From Pyrrhosoma nymphula (Eukaryota; Arthropoda; Insecta; Odonata; Coenagrionidae): 64,000 nucleotides of DNA. The stretch covers positions 85,653,838 through 85,717,837 of the forward strand of contig OY754339.1 of the NCBI GenBank assembly GCA_963573305.1, read 5' to 3'. Positions 1 to 12,400 of the stretch are shown here, one piece after another. How positions within the stretch are numbered: position 1 is the first letter of the stretch; every line of letters starts with the position of its first letter. Both the position numbers and the translations under genes were made by a program. Below the pieces are notes generated by a model. The model worked only from the letters and a program-made list of their open reading frames with translations, made no database searches and was not told the origin of the DNA.

Positions 1-221
1 CAACATGTTCTTTTAAGCCAAGTCCACATTTCTGGCGTGTTTAATTATAAATTGAGGAATGTTCAACTCATTTTTGGCATATTTTACTTAAATTATAACA
101 TTATTGAGTAATTATTAGTAGAATATTCTTCTTGAAAATTTCTCATACTTTGACAAAAGAAAGTCAGATTGCGTGTTGCTGCCGTATTTCTTTTTATAAT
201 TTTGAAAATTTCTAATAGATT

Positions 222-415
222 AATATTGCATTAGGTATGGCTTAAACATCGTATCCTCTCCTTTTTGATGTTGGCCTTCTTATTTAACCATACATTTTCT
301 GTTTAATACTTAAAACTGAAAAATACTGGAAAATTATGGTAATTTTCGAATATTACCGTAATTTACCATGGTAATTTACCTCAGATGAAATTTACGGTAA
401 TTTTCTCCATCTCTA
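222..415. repeat. DNA-transposon end, copy 1 (hAT-like?)
   Basis: A roughly 200-bp block that reappears at 1045-1289 at about 85% identity. Both end in a ladder of GGTAATTTTC/ACCGTAATTT short inverted repeats and finish with CATCTCTA. Dense short palindromes and a TAGAGATG-type terminus suggest the end of a hAT-like element, but the opposite end was not found. Confidence 0.5.
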
Positions 416-936
416 CTTATGAGAGCTACTTTGAGAATAGACATTGAAGAGTATACTTGTTGTAAATATGCATTGAATTTATCGATTACCCCTCGAAGCA
501 ATCTATCATGGGGCCCTTGGGACTCTGGGCCCTTCTTATACAAATTTTCTTTCTACGTGCTATCATGGGCCGGCAGGAAAACTTAAATGCCAGATGCATG
601 AATATCCTTTGAAATTCAAATCTCTGGTTGTCAAGGAAATATGCTATTGTTGATCAAAGAGAAAAATGTCAGATTTTTCAGCAAAAAAGATAATATTCAG
701 ACAATTACGAAGCGTAAAAGAAAATCGATTGAAAGAATTAGAAACTTCATTTATTCAGCCATCCGTTAAAAAAAATTCCAGCCCTATATCTTGAGTGAAA
801 GTAATTTTAAAAAGCAAAAAATTAAACCACTGCACCGAACCCAATGCTTAGCATGGACCAACAGGGACCACCAGGGGGGTCTTTGGGGGCCCTGAGGACT
901 TTTTAATATAGCCTATGTTCAACCCATATACATTTT

Positions 937-1036
937 ATCTCTACATGCAAAATTTCAGCTCAATCGGTTATGTAGTGTTTGCGTGATTGAGCAACAGACA
1001 GACAGACACCATTCAATTTTTATATATTAGTGTGAT
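937..1036 (+). repeat. Non-LTR retrotransposon or SINE 3' tail
   Basis: The string tttcagctcaatcggtta, an acagacagacagac run and an AT tail form a signature common at the 3' ends of arthropod RTE-type LINEs and the SINEs they mobilise. No coding part is attached. The family assignment is from memory of the motif. Confidence 0.45.
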
Positions 1037-1044
1037 AACAGATT

Positions 1045-1289
1045 AATGTTGCATTAGGTATGGTTTAAACATCCTTATCCCCTTCCTTTTGCTATTTGCA
1101 TTCTTATTTAACCATACAGTTTCTGTTTAATGCTTAAAACTGAAAAATACTGGAAAATTACGATAATTTTCGAAAATTACCGTAATTTACTGTGGTAATT
1201 TTGGAAAATTACGATAATTTTCGAAAATTACCGTAATTTACCGTGGTAATTTACCTCCGATGAAAATTACGGTAATTTTCCCATCTCTA
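1045..1289. repeat. DNA-transposon end, copy 2 (hAT-like?)
   Basis: Second copy of the block at 222-415, here with an internal duplication of the ggaaaattacgataattt unit (1152-1250), ending ccatctcta at 1289. The extra unit shows the subterminal ladder has expanded locally. Confidence 0.5.
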
Positions 1290-3709
1290 GGTGTAGGACG
1301 TGGGGATAGCGATGTTGACGGCAATTTGACAGATGGCAATGACGAATCGCGGTCACGCGGAAATCCACCATGGCGGAATAGTAAGGCAGCTGTCCGGTGC
1401 ACTTCGTCCAATTGCCAAATTTGCACGCAACGTGCAATTTCTGCAATGCAGTACTAAAAAACCTATAATATTGCTTTCATGTCTCATTTGAAATTTTGTT
1501 CTTAAGCTATAGCCTATTAATATTTGTTATAAATATGTTACTTCTTCATTCATGAGAATTGACAATATTAAATTCCAAGTGATCATTGATTTCAATGGCT
1601 AGCTTAAAAAAAACATTTGACTAACTTACTGATCTAGAGTGGTGGAACAAAAAAATATTAAAGTGTAAAGAGTGGAGAACTGCCCCAAGGTCCCTCCCTT
1701 TGTCTTGCATCCGCTCTGCTTGCCTGGCCCTTGGAATGACACTGGGCCCTGCAACCTGTCAACCAAGCCCTGCGTTGAGTGATTCATGTAAGGGATTGAC
1801 GTCGTTGGAGTGGAGCGCCCTGCTTGGAGGGACAAAAGAGTGGACCTCCTTGGGCCAAAATGCGCAACCCTTTCACACTCAGTGCAGGATGGGTGACCTT
1901 CTCAGAATGCATTGTAAAAGAATGGCTGGTCCACGTGTGGGCAGAGAACCCTAGTTGCCAGCCCAATGAGAGGAGCGGACAGGGGCACGAGGGCAGGGCA
2001 AGCAGGACGGCGGATGTCGAGCAAAGAGAGGAGAGAGGCAGTCTTTTGGGTGTCGCGTGTGTGCGAGGGTTGTGTGCGCAAAGTGAGTGAGAAGACTGAT
2101 TAAATAGTGAAAATACCTAAGTTTCTGTTTTCATTCCCTTGGTGGACCTTCCCGAGCCCACTCATCGTAACAGGCTTACAAAAGTAAGGATTATAAATCC
2201 ACAAGAGCTAAAGATCACATTATCTTGTTCACAGGTGTGTTCCAGCTAACCTGCCGATCCTAGTTATATTTTATTGTGAAAAAGCACAAGCTACTGGGTG
2301 TAATTTTGTTTTGAAACCTTTTGGGTTGCACTGCTTTGTGCTAAAACAATGATGTTCCCACTCTCACGACTTTACAAGGCAAAAATTTACTGTAATTCTT
2401 GTCTTGCCATCGAAACATCCATTTTCCTTAATAATCCAGCACCCACGAATGTGAATACCTCTACTACCCGAACCCGAAAATTACCTGATGCCCGCAGATA
2501 TTTCACTACCCGAATCCGAACCCGACCAGAATTGAAAAAGTGCTACCCGCACACCCCTAGTTTTAATTTATTACATACTTACGTATTACATACAAATTAT
2601 TTATTCCCACAACCATTGTTCCTCAAAGTATTGCTTTACCATATTGATCGTTTGCAAATCACGGTTCCGACGTAGCATTTCCCACATGCATCAATGGAAA
2701 GAAAATGAAAAAAGTATTTACATTGTAGTATTGGTGTTGCCTTCCCATACAATTTGGCAACACTCATACAGTCACGCATCACGCTGACTGTCGGCTCTGT
2801 CTGCGATATCGTCATTTCCGAGCTTCTTTTCGTTGAATGTGGTTCTGTACTTTCTCGTTTGGGTTGTTTTCAATGAGTGATATTCTCGGGTTACACCAGC
2901 TCTTTCTAGCAGAATGAGTGATAAATTAGATAGATGAATTTCTTCATGTTCATGAGTAAGTTGCAAGATCATTTTTATTTTGAGCGAGATACCTTCTGCA
3001 GTTGACAGAAATGCAGCCAATCTGGAAACACAGTCCAATGCCTTTTCCGGAAGGGAATCACGTGAACGAAGAATCCATGGTGGTAGCCTTTGTTTAAATC
3101 ACATGATCATGAAAATATTGCTCACTTTTAATTTCTCTCTAAGCCAACTCGGAATATTTCAACTGTGCTATTATCTTGGATTGACTCGAGAGGGGTCTTT
3201 GGGGTAAAACTGGTTTTGGACCATCAACTCTTTGGACCCACCACTTAACCTGTCAACTTGACAAATCTGACATTTATTGTTTCTGGCTATTGTTTGTATG
3301 TGAGGGATACCTATATGACAGAACTTCCTTTTCACACTGTTCACTGGTTACTAGAAACCTAGAAAAGATTTCTTTTATGATTTATCCTTATGTAATGGTT
3401 TTTTTATCTTAAAGATTTATTTTACAAAAAAATTATTTTACGATTCATCAAGATAAGCTAAATCGAATCTGATGCTGCTTAATTTGTAATTATCTTTAGT
3501 TGCCACAATTACAATTAGTACATGGAATAATGCATCTAGCTGATGCGAAGACAGGCTTACAAATGGAAGGTGATTTCCTTTGAAGTGTCTTGAGTAGAAA
3601 TATCTTGATGTGTATCGATACTTGCAGGACATCATTCTGCTTTAACCTTACTCTGAAATTATCCGTGAAAATTTATGAAGTAAACAATGAACATTGCAAA
3701 TTGATAATT
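1290..3709. other. Flank or intron; GC-rich patch and one hAT-like end
   Basis: No gene recognised. 1680-2090 is GC-rich, unlike its surroundings, and could be a decayed LTR, but no LTR boundaries could be fixed. 2440-2562 holds repeats of acccgaaccc ending in cacacccctag, the usual end of a hAT-type repeat beginning TAGGGGTGTG. An 88-codon open frame on the minus strand (2772-3038) has no recognisable domain. Confidence 0.4.
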
Positions 3710-3947
3710 CAGGGTGGCCACATGCCAGGAAAGCCAGGGAAATGTCAGGTAAATGAGGTTGGCTGTCAGGGAAATGTCAGGGATTTTCATGTCTTGTCAG
3801 GGAAACTCTTAGTGGTCCTGCCTCTTCAAGTGGGTCGGCTCATGTTACATGTACTTCTTTTGTCTCTGCCACCGGCCGATACATGCCGAGCCACTCATTG
3901 CCTGTTCTTTCTTCCTCCCTTTGGCTCTGCCCGGCCATTCCCAGCTA

Positions 3948-4045
3948 CCATTTCAAATATCTTTGCTGAAAGGCAGGCCTTAAATGTGTGGGGATGGATA
4001 CCTTTCGGGAAACCCCGGAACAGTTCAAAAGTCTCCGCTGGTGCA
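3948..4045 (-). repeat. Relative of the terminal repeat of the 60182-62909 element
   Basis: The stretch from catttcaaatatctttg to agtctccgctg matches, inverted, 62570-62667. A relative of the same family therefore lies 56 kb away. The match fades downstream of 4045. Confidence 0.6.
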
Positions 4046-4470
4046 GGGGAGGGGAACTGCGTGTAGAGGGGTGTTTTGAACACAACGTTGCCGAGATACG
4101 CTTTGCTTCTTAGGGACCCTTATCGGGCCAGCGTTGGAGGAGAAAAATACCCCACGGTTTGTCATTTGCAATATTGTCAAAGGCTACGCCCGTCTCTGTT
4201 TGCCCGCTCACTGTTGCCAAGTTTCCAGTCGCGGTGTCTCTTTCACTTGCACATCCCTCTTCGAGGATGCATTGGGAATATCAAATGCCATATCGAACGC
4301 TCGTGGTGCAAGATCACTCAGATGGCCATGTATCAGGAAAAATTCATCAGAAAAAGGTCCGGGACCAGGAGTCAACTTTCGGCATTGGAGTTTTTGCCCT
4401 TTCCAACAAATAACAGGTAAAATGTTCGTAATTTCATTGCGATAGACTTATTGTCAGAGATGGCCTGCCA

Positions 4471-4618
4471 AAGCCACCTTGGGCTGCCTGATCGCCTGTA
4501 GTCTTCGCCTTGTGGGGCGAGCTACTTCTATTGTACGGTGTACCAAGCCACCTTGGGCTGCCTGATCGCCTGTAGTCTTCGCCTTGTGGGGCGAGCTACT
4601 TCGATTGTCCGGTGTACC
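4471..4618 (+). repeat. Two tandem copies of a 74-bp unit
   Basis: The unit beginning aagccaccttgggctgcctg occurs at 4471 and 4545, identical except for two bases near the end of the unit. It is a recent tandem duplication in an otherwise decayed repeat. Confidence 0.9.
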
Positions 4619-4876
4619 AAGTTCGGGTCGTGTACTGGTCATCCTTTGGTGAATATCTCAGCACATTCACAGAAAATGAGCCAATTTGTCATTAGTGAGG
4701 GAAAAATAGTCGTTGAAAGCTATGTTGCATCAACCATGAATTTCTATTTCTTCAACGCTTTTGGAATTATTTTCACCACTTGTCCACAGTCCGTTCAGGT
4801 TATACTGTGTACACGATGAAGGGAAGTGCCTTGCCCCTTTGCACCGCCTGCCTGACTACAAGCCATGATTTCTTCA

Positions 4877-4985
4877 TAGTATGTACTATCGTTGCCAAAA
4901 GTCTGATTGCATCCACTTTGCCCCATTCTACGGTTTGTAGAGTTGGGCATGGGGGGGAAAACTTTGAAATTTGGCACTACCTGCA
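4877..4985. repeat. Left arm of a dispersed inverted repeat
   Basis: It pairs with 6693-6790: both contain, on opposite strands, ccactttgccccattcta and aaatttggcactac. The 1.9-kb segment between holds two miniature hAT elements. It is probably one old DNA element with about 100-bp inverted ends. Confidence 0.6.
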
Positions 4986-5758
4986 GTCTGCGTCTTTTGC
5001 TGGGCAAGCTTCACTTGTCATGAGACTACGGTCGGGAGTGAGTTACCGACAAAAGGATCAACGGGGATGGAGTAAAACACAAGAGGGGGAAGCCGCATCG
5101 GAAAGCACCGAAGGTTAGTTGTGCTAATGCGGTTGCGACGCGATGGTGGAAGCCTCTGACTTGTGTTATTTTTGCTCTCGAAATTCACATTTGTGCTTGC
5201 GAGTGACCCCCTCTGTAAAAGCAGCGCAGTAGCCATGTGGTTAAGACTGCCTCGAAAGGCGAAGTTGAAACACTCCCGGGTTCCATGCTCAGTCATTGTC
5301 TTTTTTTGCACCCAAGATTTCAATTTGACTGTGAAAATGAACCTCGAGTACAGTCTCTTTACATCAACGCACCCGGTACTGTTTATTATATTACAGGGAT
5401 TCAATAAAAATGCAGGACAACCTAATACGAAAGAGTCATTGAATCCTTATTTCTTCTTAAACTAATCTATTCACAGTGAATAAATACATAAACGTCTCAC
5501 TATCTGAATATTTTTGGTCTAACATTGAGTTTGGCAAAATCTCCCAAGGGGTAAGATCCCTTATCTCGAAACCCATCTCTCTTTGCCATCTAAATATCAA
5601 TTCGCATTCTGGGTGTGATATTTTTGGTGATCCGCAAGTGATAGATACATATCATTGAAATTTCTTAGTTAGGCCTCATATTCATTCTCCTAGTTCTCAA
5701 AGAAATAATATGCTACACTCTATGGTATTAGGCTTTACTTGGTAGAAATTATTCGTAT

Positions 5759-5813
5759 CCATACTAAATTATACACTTTTTATTTTTTCTTCAAAGTGTA
5801 TAATTTAGTATGG
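5759..5813. repeat. Perfect 21-bp hairpin
   Basis: ccatactaaattatacac at 5759 is repeated inverted to 5813 with a 13-base loop (5780-5792). Both arms are 21 bp and exact. Confidence 0.9.
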
Positions 5814-5853
5814 AAAATAATATGCTGTTAAAAAGAGTATTGATGCTATGGAA

Positions 5854-6079
5854 CTGGGTTGCCCAACTTGCAAGGCCTCAAGGGCCACATCTTAATCTTT
5901 AATATTGTTGTGGGCCATATAGTAAAAAATAATTATTTTTTGAAGTAACAATTAGAAACAACGTAAGGTATAAAAATAAAAATATATTTCTGAATTTTTG
6001 TCTAATTACCTTTTGCGGGCCACAATAAATGGCACCGTGGGTTGCATGCGGCCCACGGGCCACCAGTTGGACAACCCTG
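5854..6079. mobile_element. Miniature hAT element, 226 bp
   Basis: Ends are ctgggttgcccaactt and, inverted, cagggttgtccaact. Flanking 8-mers are ctatggaa (5846-5853) and ctatagaa (6080-6087), 7 of 8 identical, as expected for a hAT target duplication. The gggccac/gcccacgggcc subterminal strings resemble Charlie-type elements. Confidence 0.8.
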
Positions 6080-6207
6080 CTATAGAAAGAGGGTTTCTCA
6101 GCAAGTGGGTGAACAAGCGAAAGTAAATCATACGGCTCAGGCCGAAAAAAGTATCCAGTTATTTATTTACCGTTGTCTTCTGATGGTTATTGTGCTCTGG
6201 ATATATT

Positions 6208-6332
6208 CAGTAGCGTAGCCAGGGGGGAGCAGGGCAGGTGGCAGTTTGGATAGTATATTACGAGAAAATTAATACAGTAAAAGTATGTTTAGTAAACTGT
6301 TGAATTTATGAGTCTGCGCCCCCTAAATGTGT

Positions 6333-6373
<41 letters not shown>

Positions 6374-6403
6374 AGCTAGACCCAAAACCTGGCTACTCCA
6401 CCG
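6208..6403. mobile_element. Miniature hAT element with poly-C core
   Basis: Ends contain agcgtagccagg and, inverted, ggagtagccagg. Flanks are gatatatt (6200-6207) and gatgtatt (6404-6411), 7 of 8 identical. The interior holds an unbroken C run of about 40 bases (about 6334-6373), whose true length may be uncertain in the assembly. Confidence 0.78.
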
Positions 6404-6692
6404 GATGTATTATTTTTAAATATCATTGGATGCTGCATAGTTTTTCGTAAACCGGAATCACCTTTCTCTGTTAACCTCTTCTTGGGTAATTTCTGCGAGG
6501 CATGCATTTCTGGGCGGGGAAAGAATAAGAGAATTTAAATAAGGAATTGTTAATCCTTGCTTCTTTCCTGTCGTTGACACTATTTATTCAATTGACAGAC
6601 CACCATACTAGCTTCCAAAGTTCATATTTTCTTCATTTCTTCTTCATTTCTTCGGAATATTGGAAATTTGTTGATACAAAATCTCCAAATAG

Positions 6693-6790
6693 TAGTGCCA
6701 AATTTCAAAATTTTCCCTACCATGCCCCATTCTATTAACCATAGAATGGGGCAAAGTGGATGCACTCAGACTTTTGGAAACGATAGTACA
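6693..6790. repeat. Right arm of the 4877 inverted repeat
   Basis: Inverted counterpart of 4877-4985. It also contains its own small palindrome (gccccattctat / atagaatggggc, 6724-6750). Confidence 0.6.
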
Positions 6791-7164
6791 TATTACTTAT
6801 ACATTGCACTTTCTTCTCTGTCTTAGCTACTCAATGTTATTACTCCAGGTTAGAGTTTTAATATTTCCATTAAGATGTCTTTTGCTCTATAGCAATATGT
6901 TACTATTACGTTTTGTACTTTCAACATTTATTTAAAAAAATAATGACTTCTTATTGAACTGACTTTTGTTTTCTTTCGAAACGCACTGATAGCACCTGCA
7001 TCTGAAATATAGTATAGCACATATTATAGTATAGCATTTTATTATGTATAGTGCCATCATTAAAACAAAAAAAATTGCTGTACACTGTTTCAGGGAGATA
7101 TTTTGTCAGGGAATTTCGTGGAAATGTCAGGGAATTACGAATTTATAACTTTGTGGCCACCCTG

Positions 7165-8402
7165 TAATTTCAAAATCCATTGTTTAGGTAAGGGGAAGGT
7201 ATGATCTTCTCAGGTTACTTGCATATCGTCCTCGCTGAATGTGTCCCACACTCATGAAATGTGTCTGGTTCAAGAATTAGTGGTGATATTTTTTTAAATC
7301 GAGCGAGAGCAGTGACATCCCTGCAGCGTCACGGAGTCACCCAAACCAAAATACGAGCCGAGAGAGAGGGATGAAACTGTCAGCCTCTGCTTGTCACGGA
7401 ATGATTTAACACCGTCAGCGCAACGTGAGCGCAGAAAGAAGTATCCGGTGTCAGCAGGGTAGAGGGGAGAACGAGCCATGTGGTGAAGATGGAAGTAGTC
7501 AGCTGAATTGGAGGCCCAGGCTGCCATGGTGCAGCCATCAGAGGCAGAGCACCAATGAAGAAGCTTGGCATGGTTCACACTTTGCATAATTGCTTCAATT
7601 GTATTTTAAATATTCTTATGAGAAAGGTCTGAAGTCAAAGGGAAAGGATCATTCCAGGTTATAGACGTTTTTCAGCCCATGTAGTCCATCTCACGGCCAA
7701 GTACAAAAATGGTTGATTTAGACATTATACACATTTGTCTCTTCAATATGCTTGGCATCACGTAAAAAAAACACACATCCCGCCTACTCCCAAATGGGGA
7801 ATGCAAAACGTTGCAATTTTTTCATAGTTACATGGGGTTATATACTTCAGTTTATCCCCCTTTATTACACTGTAAAATTTTTATGATTTTCCAGTTCATT
7901 CAGTTCAATGTCTTTTAATATTTGATTAAAATTTGTTTAAGTACTTGAAATAACTTGTGACAAAGCTGTATCAATAAATATTCAAGATTGTCTTCTTTGA
8001 AGATTATTCAAGATTATGGCTTTGGGAATTTTATTCTCAATGTACACTTCTGGCCATAGATATGTTCTCTCTATAAATAGCTGTATATTTCCTACATCAA
8101 ATCGTCAGAACCGTAGTTTTTTATCTATCAGCGATCTATCGTTGCAGGGTGAATGCTGATGGTCTGCAAACACATTTTTAGCTAGGTAGCCTGTCCCCTT
8201 AAGATATTTGAAACACATGATAGTCAAACCAAGGATAATATAAGCCCAAAGGATATTCATAAAATTGAAAAATTTCCAGTATTTTATGTAAAACTCTGGC
8301 TTGACTACTGTATAATATAAAAAGTTGCCGTACAATTCCCGCTTTTTCCGCTCGCTAGAGATCCTGGTATTAATCTTTGTTTGATGGCTTACTCATCTTT
8401 TC
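7165..8402. other. AT-rich intron or flank, nothing recognised
   Basis: 7290-7590 is GC-richer and has an open frame on the minus strand, but no domain is recognisable. The rest is AT-rich single-copy-looking sequence with no exon-like open frame matching DNMT1. Confidence 0.4.
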
Positions 8403-8701
8403 TCTATGTAGGATGTTGTTTTCGGGCAATGCTGCATTTTGTTCATTTTGGAAACTTAATGTTTTGCTTCTTGTACTGGAAGCGTCATCAGGAGAATTAG
8501 TGTTTACCAGCTTAACTTCGCTCTTATATAACATTGATGTCCATTGCACAATTGTTGGGCCGATTTGAATCTTTTTCGGAAGACGTTAGCTGATGGGCTT
8601 TTGGCAGGAGCCAAGAACCCTTCCAGCATTTTGTTCATTTTGGAGACGTTGAGTTTCCAAAATGAACAAAACGCAGCATTGCCTGAAAACATCCTACATA
8701 G
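8403..8701. repeat. Foldback repeat with nested hairpin
   Basis: Bases 8403-8457 pair with 8651-8701, which carry the same ctatgtaggatgtt and ttttgttcattttgga strings inverted. The right arm is itself a second hairpin (8624-8681). No target duplication was found. It is a roughly 300-bp unit of unknown class. Confidence 0.75.
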
Positions 8702-8709
8702 ATCCTGGT

Positions 8710-9248
8710 TTTAGTTTCCCAGATTATTCGTTTTCCCACATTCATCATTTTTTCATCCATCCCCTCAGAAAGCAATAGATCGAAGTTCCAATGTACCAAA
8801 ATTGTTTTTTTCTATGTGGAGACAGCTTATTTTCCACTTTGAGTCACATGTATTTAATAATGATCATCTATTGGTTTCATACATTTGTAAAAGACTTTGT
8901 GCATAATAGAGAAAGTAATTGAACTGAAGTCAGTGGATATAATTTGTAAACAGAAAGATATACTACATCATTTTGGCCATTGAAATGCTTTTCATGATTT
9001 AGCTAGTTAACATGCAATGAAAACTCCAGTTATGTATTATATTCAGTTAAAGCTGTGTTATCTAGAGATTAGATGACCAGAAAACTCTTGACTGGAATGT
9101 TTGCTGATGGAAACAACTAGAACAAAAGTCTCCTATTTGATCTCTTCACATGTGTGCATAATTCAGTATAGTGGACCTTAAATTTGTCCACCATTGACCT
9201 GCATAAAATTGCCAACATATGATGATCATTGAATGTTGTCACTTTCAG
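8710..9248. other. Intron before exon a
   Basis: AT-rich, no repeat or exon recognised. It ends in the acceptor of exon a. Confidence 0.5.
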
Positions 9249-9404
9249 TAAGGCCATCGTGGAAGGAGTGGGTGGAGAGGTGGAGTTGGGTTGCCATGTT
9301 CTTGTGCAGCCCAGTAATCCCTCAACTCCATATTTTGTGGCCCGAGTTAACTCTATGTGGGAGGATAAAAATGGACGGAGAATGTTTCATGCAGTTTGGT
9401 ATTG
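9249..9404 (+). CDS. DNMT1: DNMT1 exon a: start of BAH1
   Basis: Preceded by an actttcag acceptor and followed by gtaaga. It encodes residues 1-51 and two bases of Cys52. The segment CHVLVQPSNPSTPYFVARV followed by MWEDKNGRRMFHAVWY is the typical start of a DNMT1 BAH1 domain. The first base belongs to a codon begun in an upstream exon that I could not find in 1-9248. Confidence 0.93.
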
Positions 9405-12400
9405 GTAAGATTTACTCTATGGTTACTTTTGATTCCTTCTCATTTCTCTAGCTTCAGTTATTGATGGGTTAATTTAATAAAGGTTTCTCATCATGTAGCA
9501 TACCAGGTTTTCAGTATCATTGTGTTTGTGTTTGGAACAATGAATCCATAAACATTTCTTCATTATCTTTTGATTACTCAAGATGTTTTTATTTTGGATG
9601 AACCTAAAATTTACTCATTATTATCATCTTCATTCAGGGCTCTAATGTTGGTACTTAAGAGTTAAATGTTTCAAAATATTTGTGTGTTTATATTAGCTGG
9701 ATATATGCCCTGGCAATTAATAATGATAGTCATTTTAGTGATGCTAAAACTTCAATTACAATCATTCTTTTATATTAAAAAATTACTGTATCCCAAAGTT
9801 TCATTTCCATTAATGGAAAACCTTTATTCTATTAAGAACTATCCTTTACATACTTTGCCTACATGACTGGTGTTTGGTTGGAGGAAGCCAAAACAAAAAA
9901 AACTCTCAACATCACAGAGGGTACCGTGGGACCAAACTCAAATCAAAATTCGGGACTAAAATAAAAGAGTGTAGATACGTGTTGTGGGGGAGGGGGATGT
10001 TCCAGACTCAACCTGCATGCCATATTGGGAGGCCCTGCTGTAATTTAGAAACCACTGCTGGCTAACTTTTGAGCGAAAGGACTAGGGGTGTGATGAACGC
10101 ACAAGTGGATTAACGGACCCAACAATTCAAATAGCAAAACACTTATATTGCCACCAAAGGTTGCTACATCATCAGTTTAGTACATTGAAAAATGCACTCT
10201 TCCCTTCAGAAAAATGGGATGTGATGAAGATGAAAGGATGATGACATAGATGAGTGAGAAAAATCTATCCATTTTGAATTTTTACATTGCTCTGACCATT
10301 TAAATAGAATAAATTGTGACTCCTAATAATAAATAACGTTGGTTGTAACTTTCAGTGAGAAACTGGATGGTTCTGATGTGAGGAAAATACAGTAAAACCT
10401 TCCTATAACGAATTCCTTGGGACCGGAAAAATGACTTCGTTGTACGGAGGTTTGTAAGTAAGGAGGTTATATGCTGGTTGCATAGTCTCAGGGGCCGGCG
10501 AGATTTCGTGTTACTTTCTGACACAACTCTCATTAATTTTGCAAGCTAGTTTCGACGGACATAAAAATGAATACTGTAATGGAGATTACGTGTCAGCGTT
10601 AGTTGGTCGAGGCATCGGTGGCCCTGTGGATAAGGCATACAACTGCGAAAGTGAAAGTCCCGAGTTCGATCCCCACTCACGGAAACTTTTTTACTTCATT
10701 TTTCAAGGTTTTTGCAGTTTAAATATGCATATATTGTTCTCTAATCATCGTTACTTCCATCAAAAATATTTTTAAGGCAATTGTTTTAAATATTATTGAG
10801 TCGTTAACAGGGTAGGTATAGGATAAAAGTCGTTGCGGCTGTGGAAAGAACGCGTTCTCAATTAATCGTGGTCCGCAAATCATTTTGCTTTGCCTGCTTC
10901 TACGACATCATCCCGAAACATGGAAATCATAAATAAAGAAGTAACTGGAGTGGTTAGGTAGTGTATTGGCCTTCCACATCCTATTCTCTGTTATGAACTT
11001 CAGAGCATTCTGAAATTCCATCCTTGGGTGTAATATGGATAAAACCGATGGTTCAGTACACCGGTCGTCCGATGGGATGTTAAACCGTGGTCCCCTTGGC
11101 GCCATTCATTAAGAGTAGCCTAATACCGACGCCGGGTTTCTATCCACTCTCCATCTTCTGATCCAAATCCCTAGCTGATCCATTCCTGATTCCCAACGGA
11201 AGCATAAGCAGTCTTTAGGGTGGATTTCACCCCCAATTACTTATTCCAATGCCATTATTTTGTCCCCACCCCTATATCTGACAATTTATAATCGAAATAT
11301 CCTAATATACCTTGAAATATAAGAAGTAAATATAAAACCACCGTTGAAAAGGTTATTTTAGCCATTGCTCCATTCCCTACCCTGTTAACAACTCATTAAT
11401 ATTTTTAAAAATTGCCTTAAAATTATTTTTCATTGAAGTAACGATGATTAGAGAACAATATATAAAAAATTGAACAGTAAAAACCTTGAAAAATGAAATA
11501 ATTAAAGTTTCCGTGAGTGGGGATCTAACTCAGGACCTTCCCTTTCGCAGTCGAATGCCTTATCCACTGGGCCACCGATGCCATTTTTGAAGAGGCATTC
11601 TACAGAGCTTACATAGTGCGACATGCTTTTTTACGATTTTTAAATGCATTTTTCTCAAAAATTTACGGGAGGTGCGTCGTCTTGCTTCGGCATATTCAAT
11701 TAATAATCATGAACTTCCGAATCTGAGAATTTGAGCTCGATTGGCCACCCGACGGTCGTGTACTCCCATTGTGAGAGCTACATTTTCGACGGAAGAAATC
11801 ACCCGAACATTGTCACTGTGTAGAGAAACACCGAACATTATTCCAATATCGATGGTAATATTACCTATAAATGCGGGAAAAAATTATTTCTGGCAACAAA
11901 ATTTGTTAAAAAGAGGTAACTTCCATGTTTGGTTCCACGTGCGGACTTCATTCTACGGATGTTTCGTAATTATAGAGGTTTGTTACGGTAGGTTTTTTTT
12001 GCATGCATTGTGTATGGGAATGTCCCGGGACCGGGGCCATGACTTCGTAATAGGGGTTTTTTCGAAATATGGAGGTTCGTAATAGGGTGGTTTTACTGTA
12101 ATCACAATATAGATGCATTGTGGGTTGCATAATGTTTTCACCATGGCGTATAATATCTTCGTGGAGCAAAATTAATGAGTTGATTGGAAATACATAAAAT
12201 CTTGTGGAAGCACTGGCTAAGTTTTTTGTCTTTGAAATGTGTGCCTCGGTTGTTCATGAGCAGAAAAATATTTACAATACAGTTGTGTTGCAGTTTGCGT
12301 AATGTCCTTGCCGAGTTGTGGTGCTGCTTTAATGACATCATCGTGAAGAAAATCAATTAGATATTAAAAAATATTTCACAAATTCATAATGTACTATTAC

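Larger units (their letters stand above)
3710..7164. mobile_element. hAT-like inverted-repeat pair enclosing nested repeats
   Basis: It starts CAGGGTGGCCACA at 3710 and ends with the exact reverse complement at 7152-7164. Both ends carry several copies of GTCAGGGAA nearby, on opposite strands. The flanking 8-mers do not match convincingly, so this may be one 3.45-kb element or two solo ends. No transposase is visible. The interior holds other insertions listed separately. Confidence 0.55.

Noticed and set aside
1..9248. Upstream DNMT1 exons (CXXC or targeting domain)
   Set aside because: No open segment with the expected cysteine pattern and splice signals was found.
10611..10700. Functional tRNA gene
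   Set aside because: A and B boxes are present, but the acceptor stem and a well-paired anticodon stem are not, and the sequence is mirrored in a repeat.
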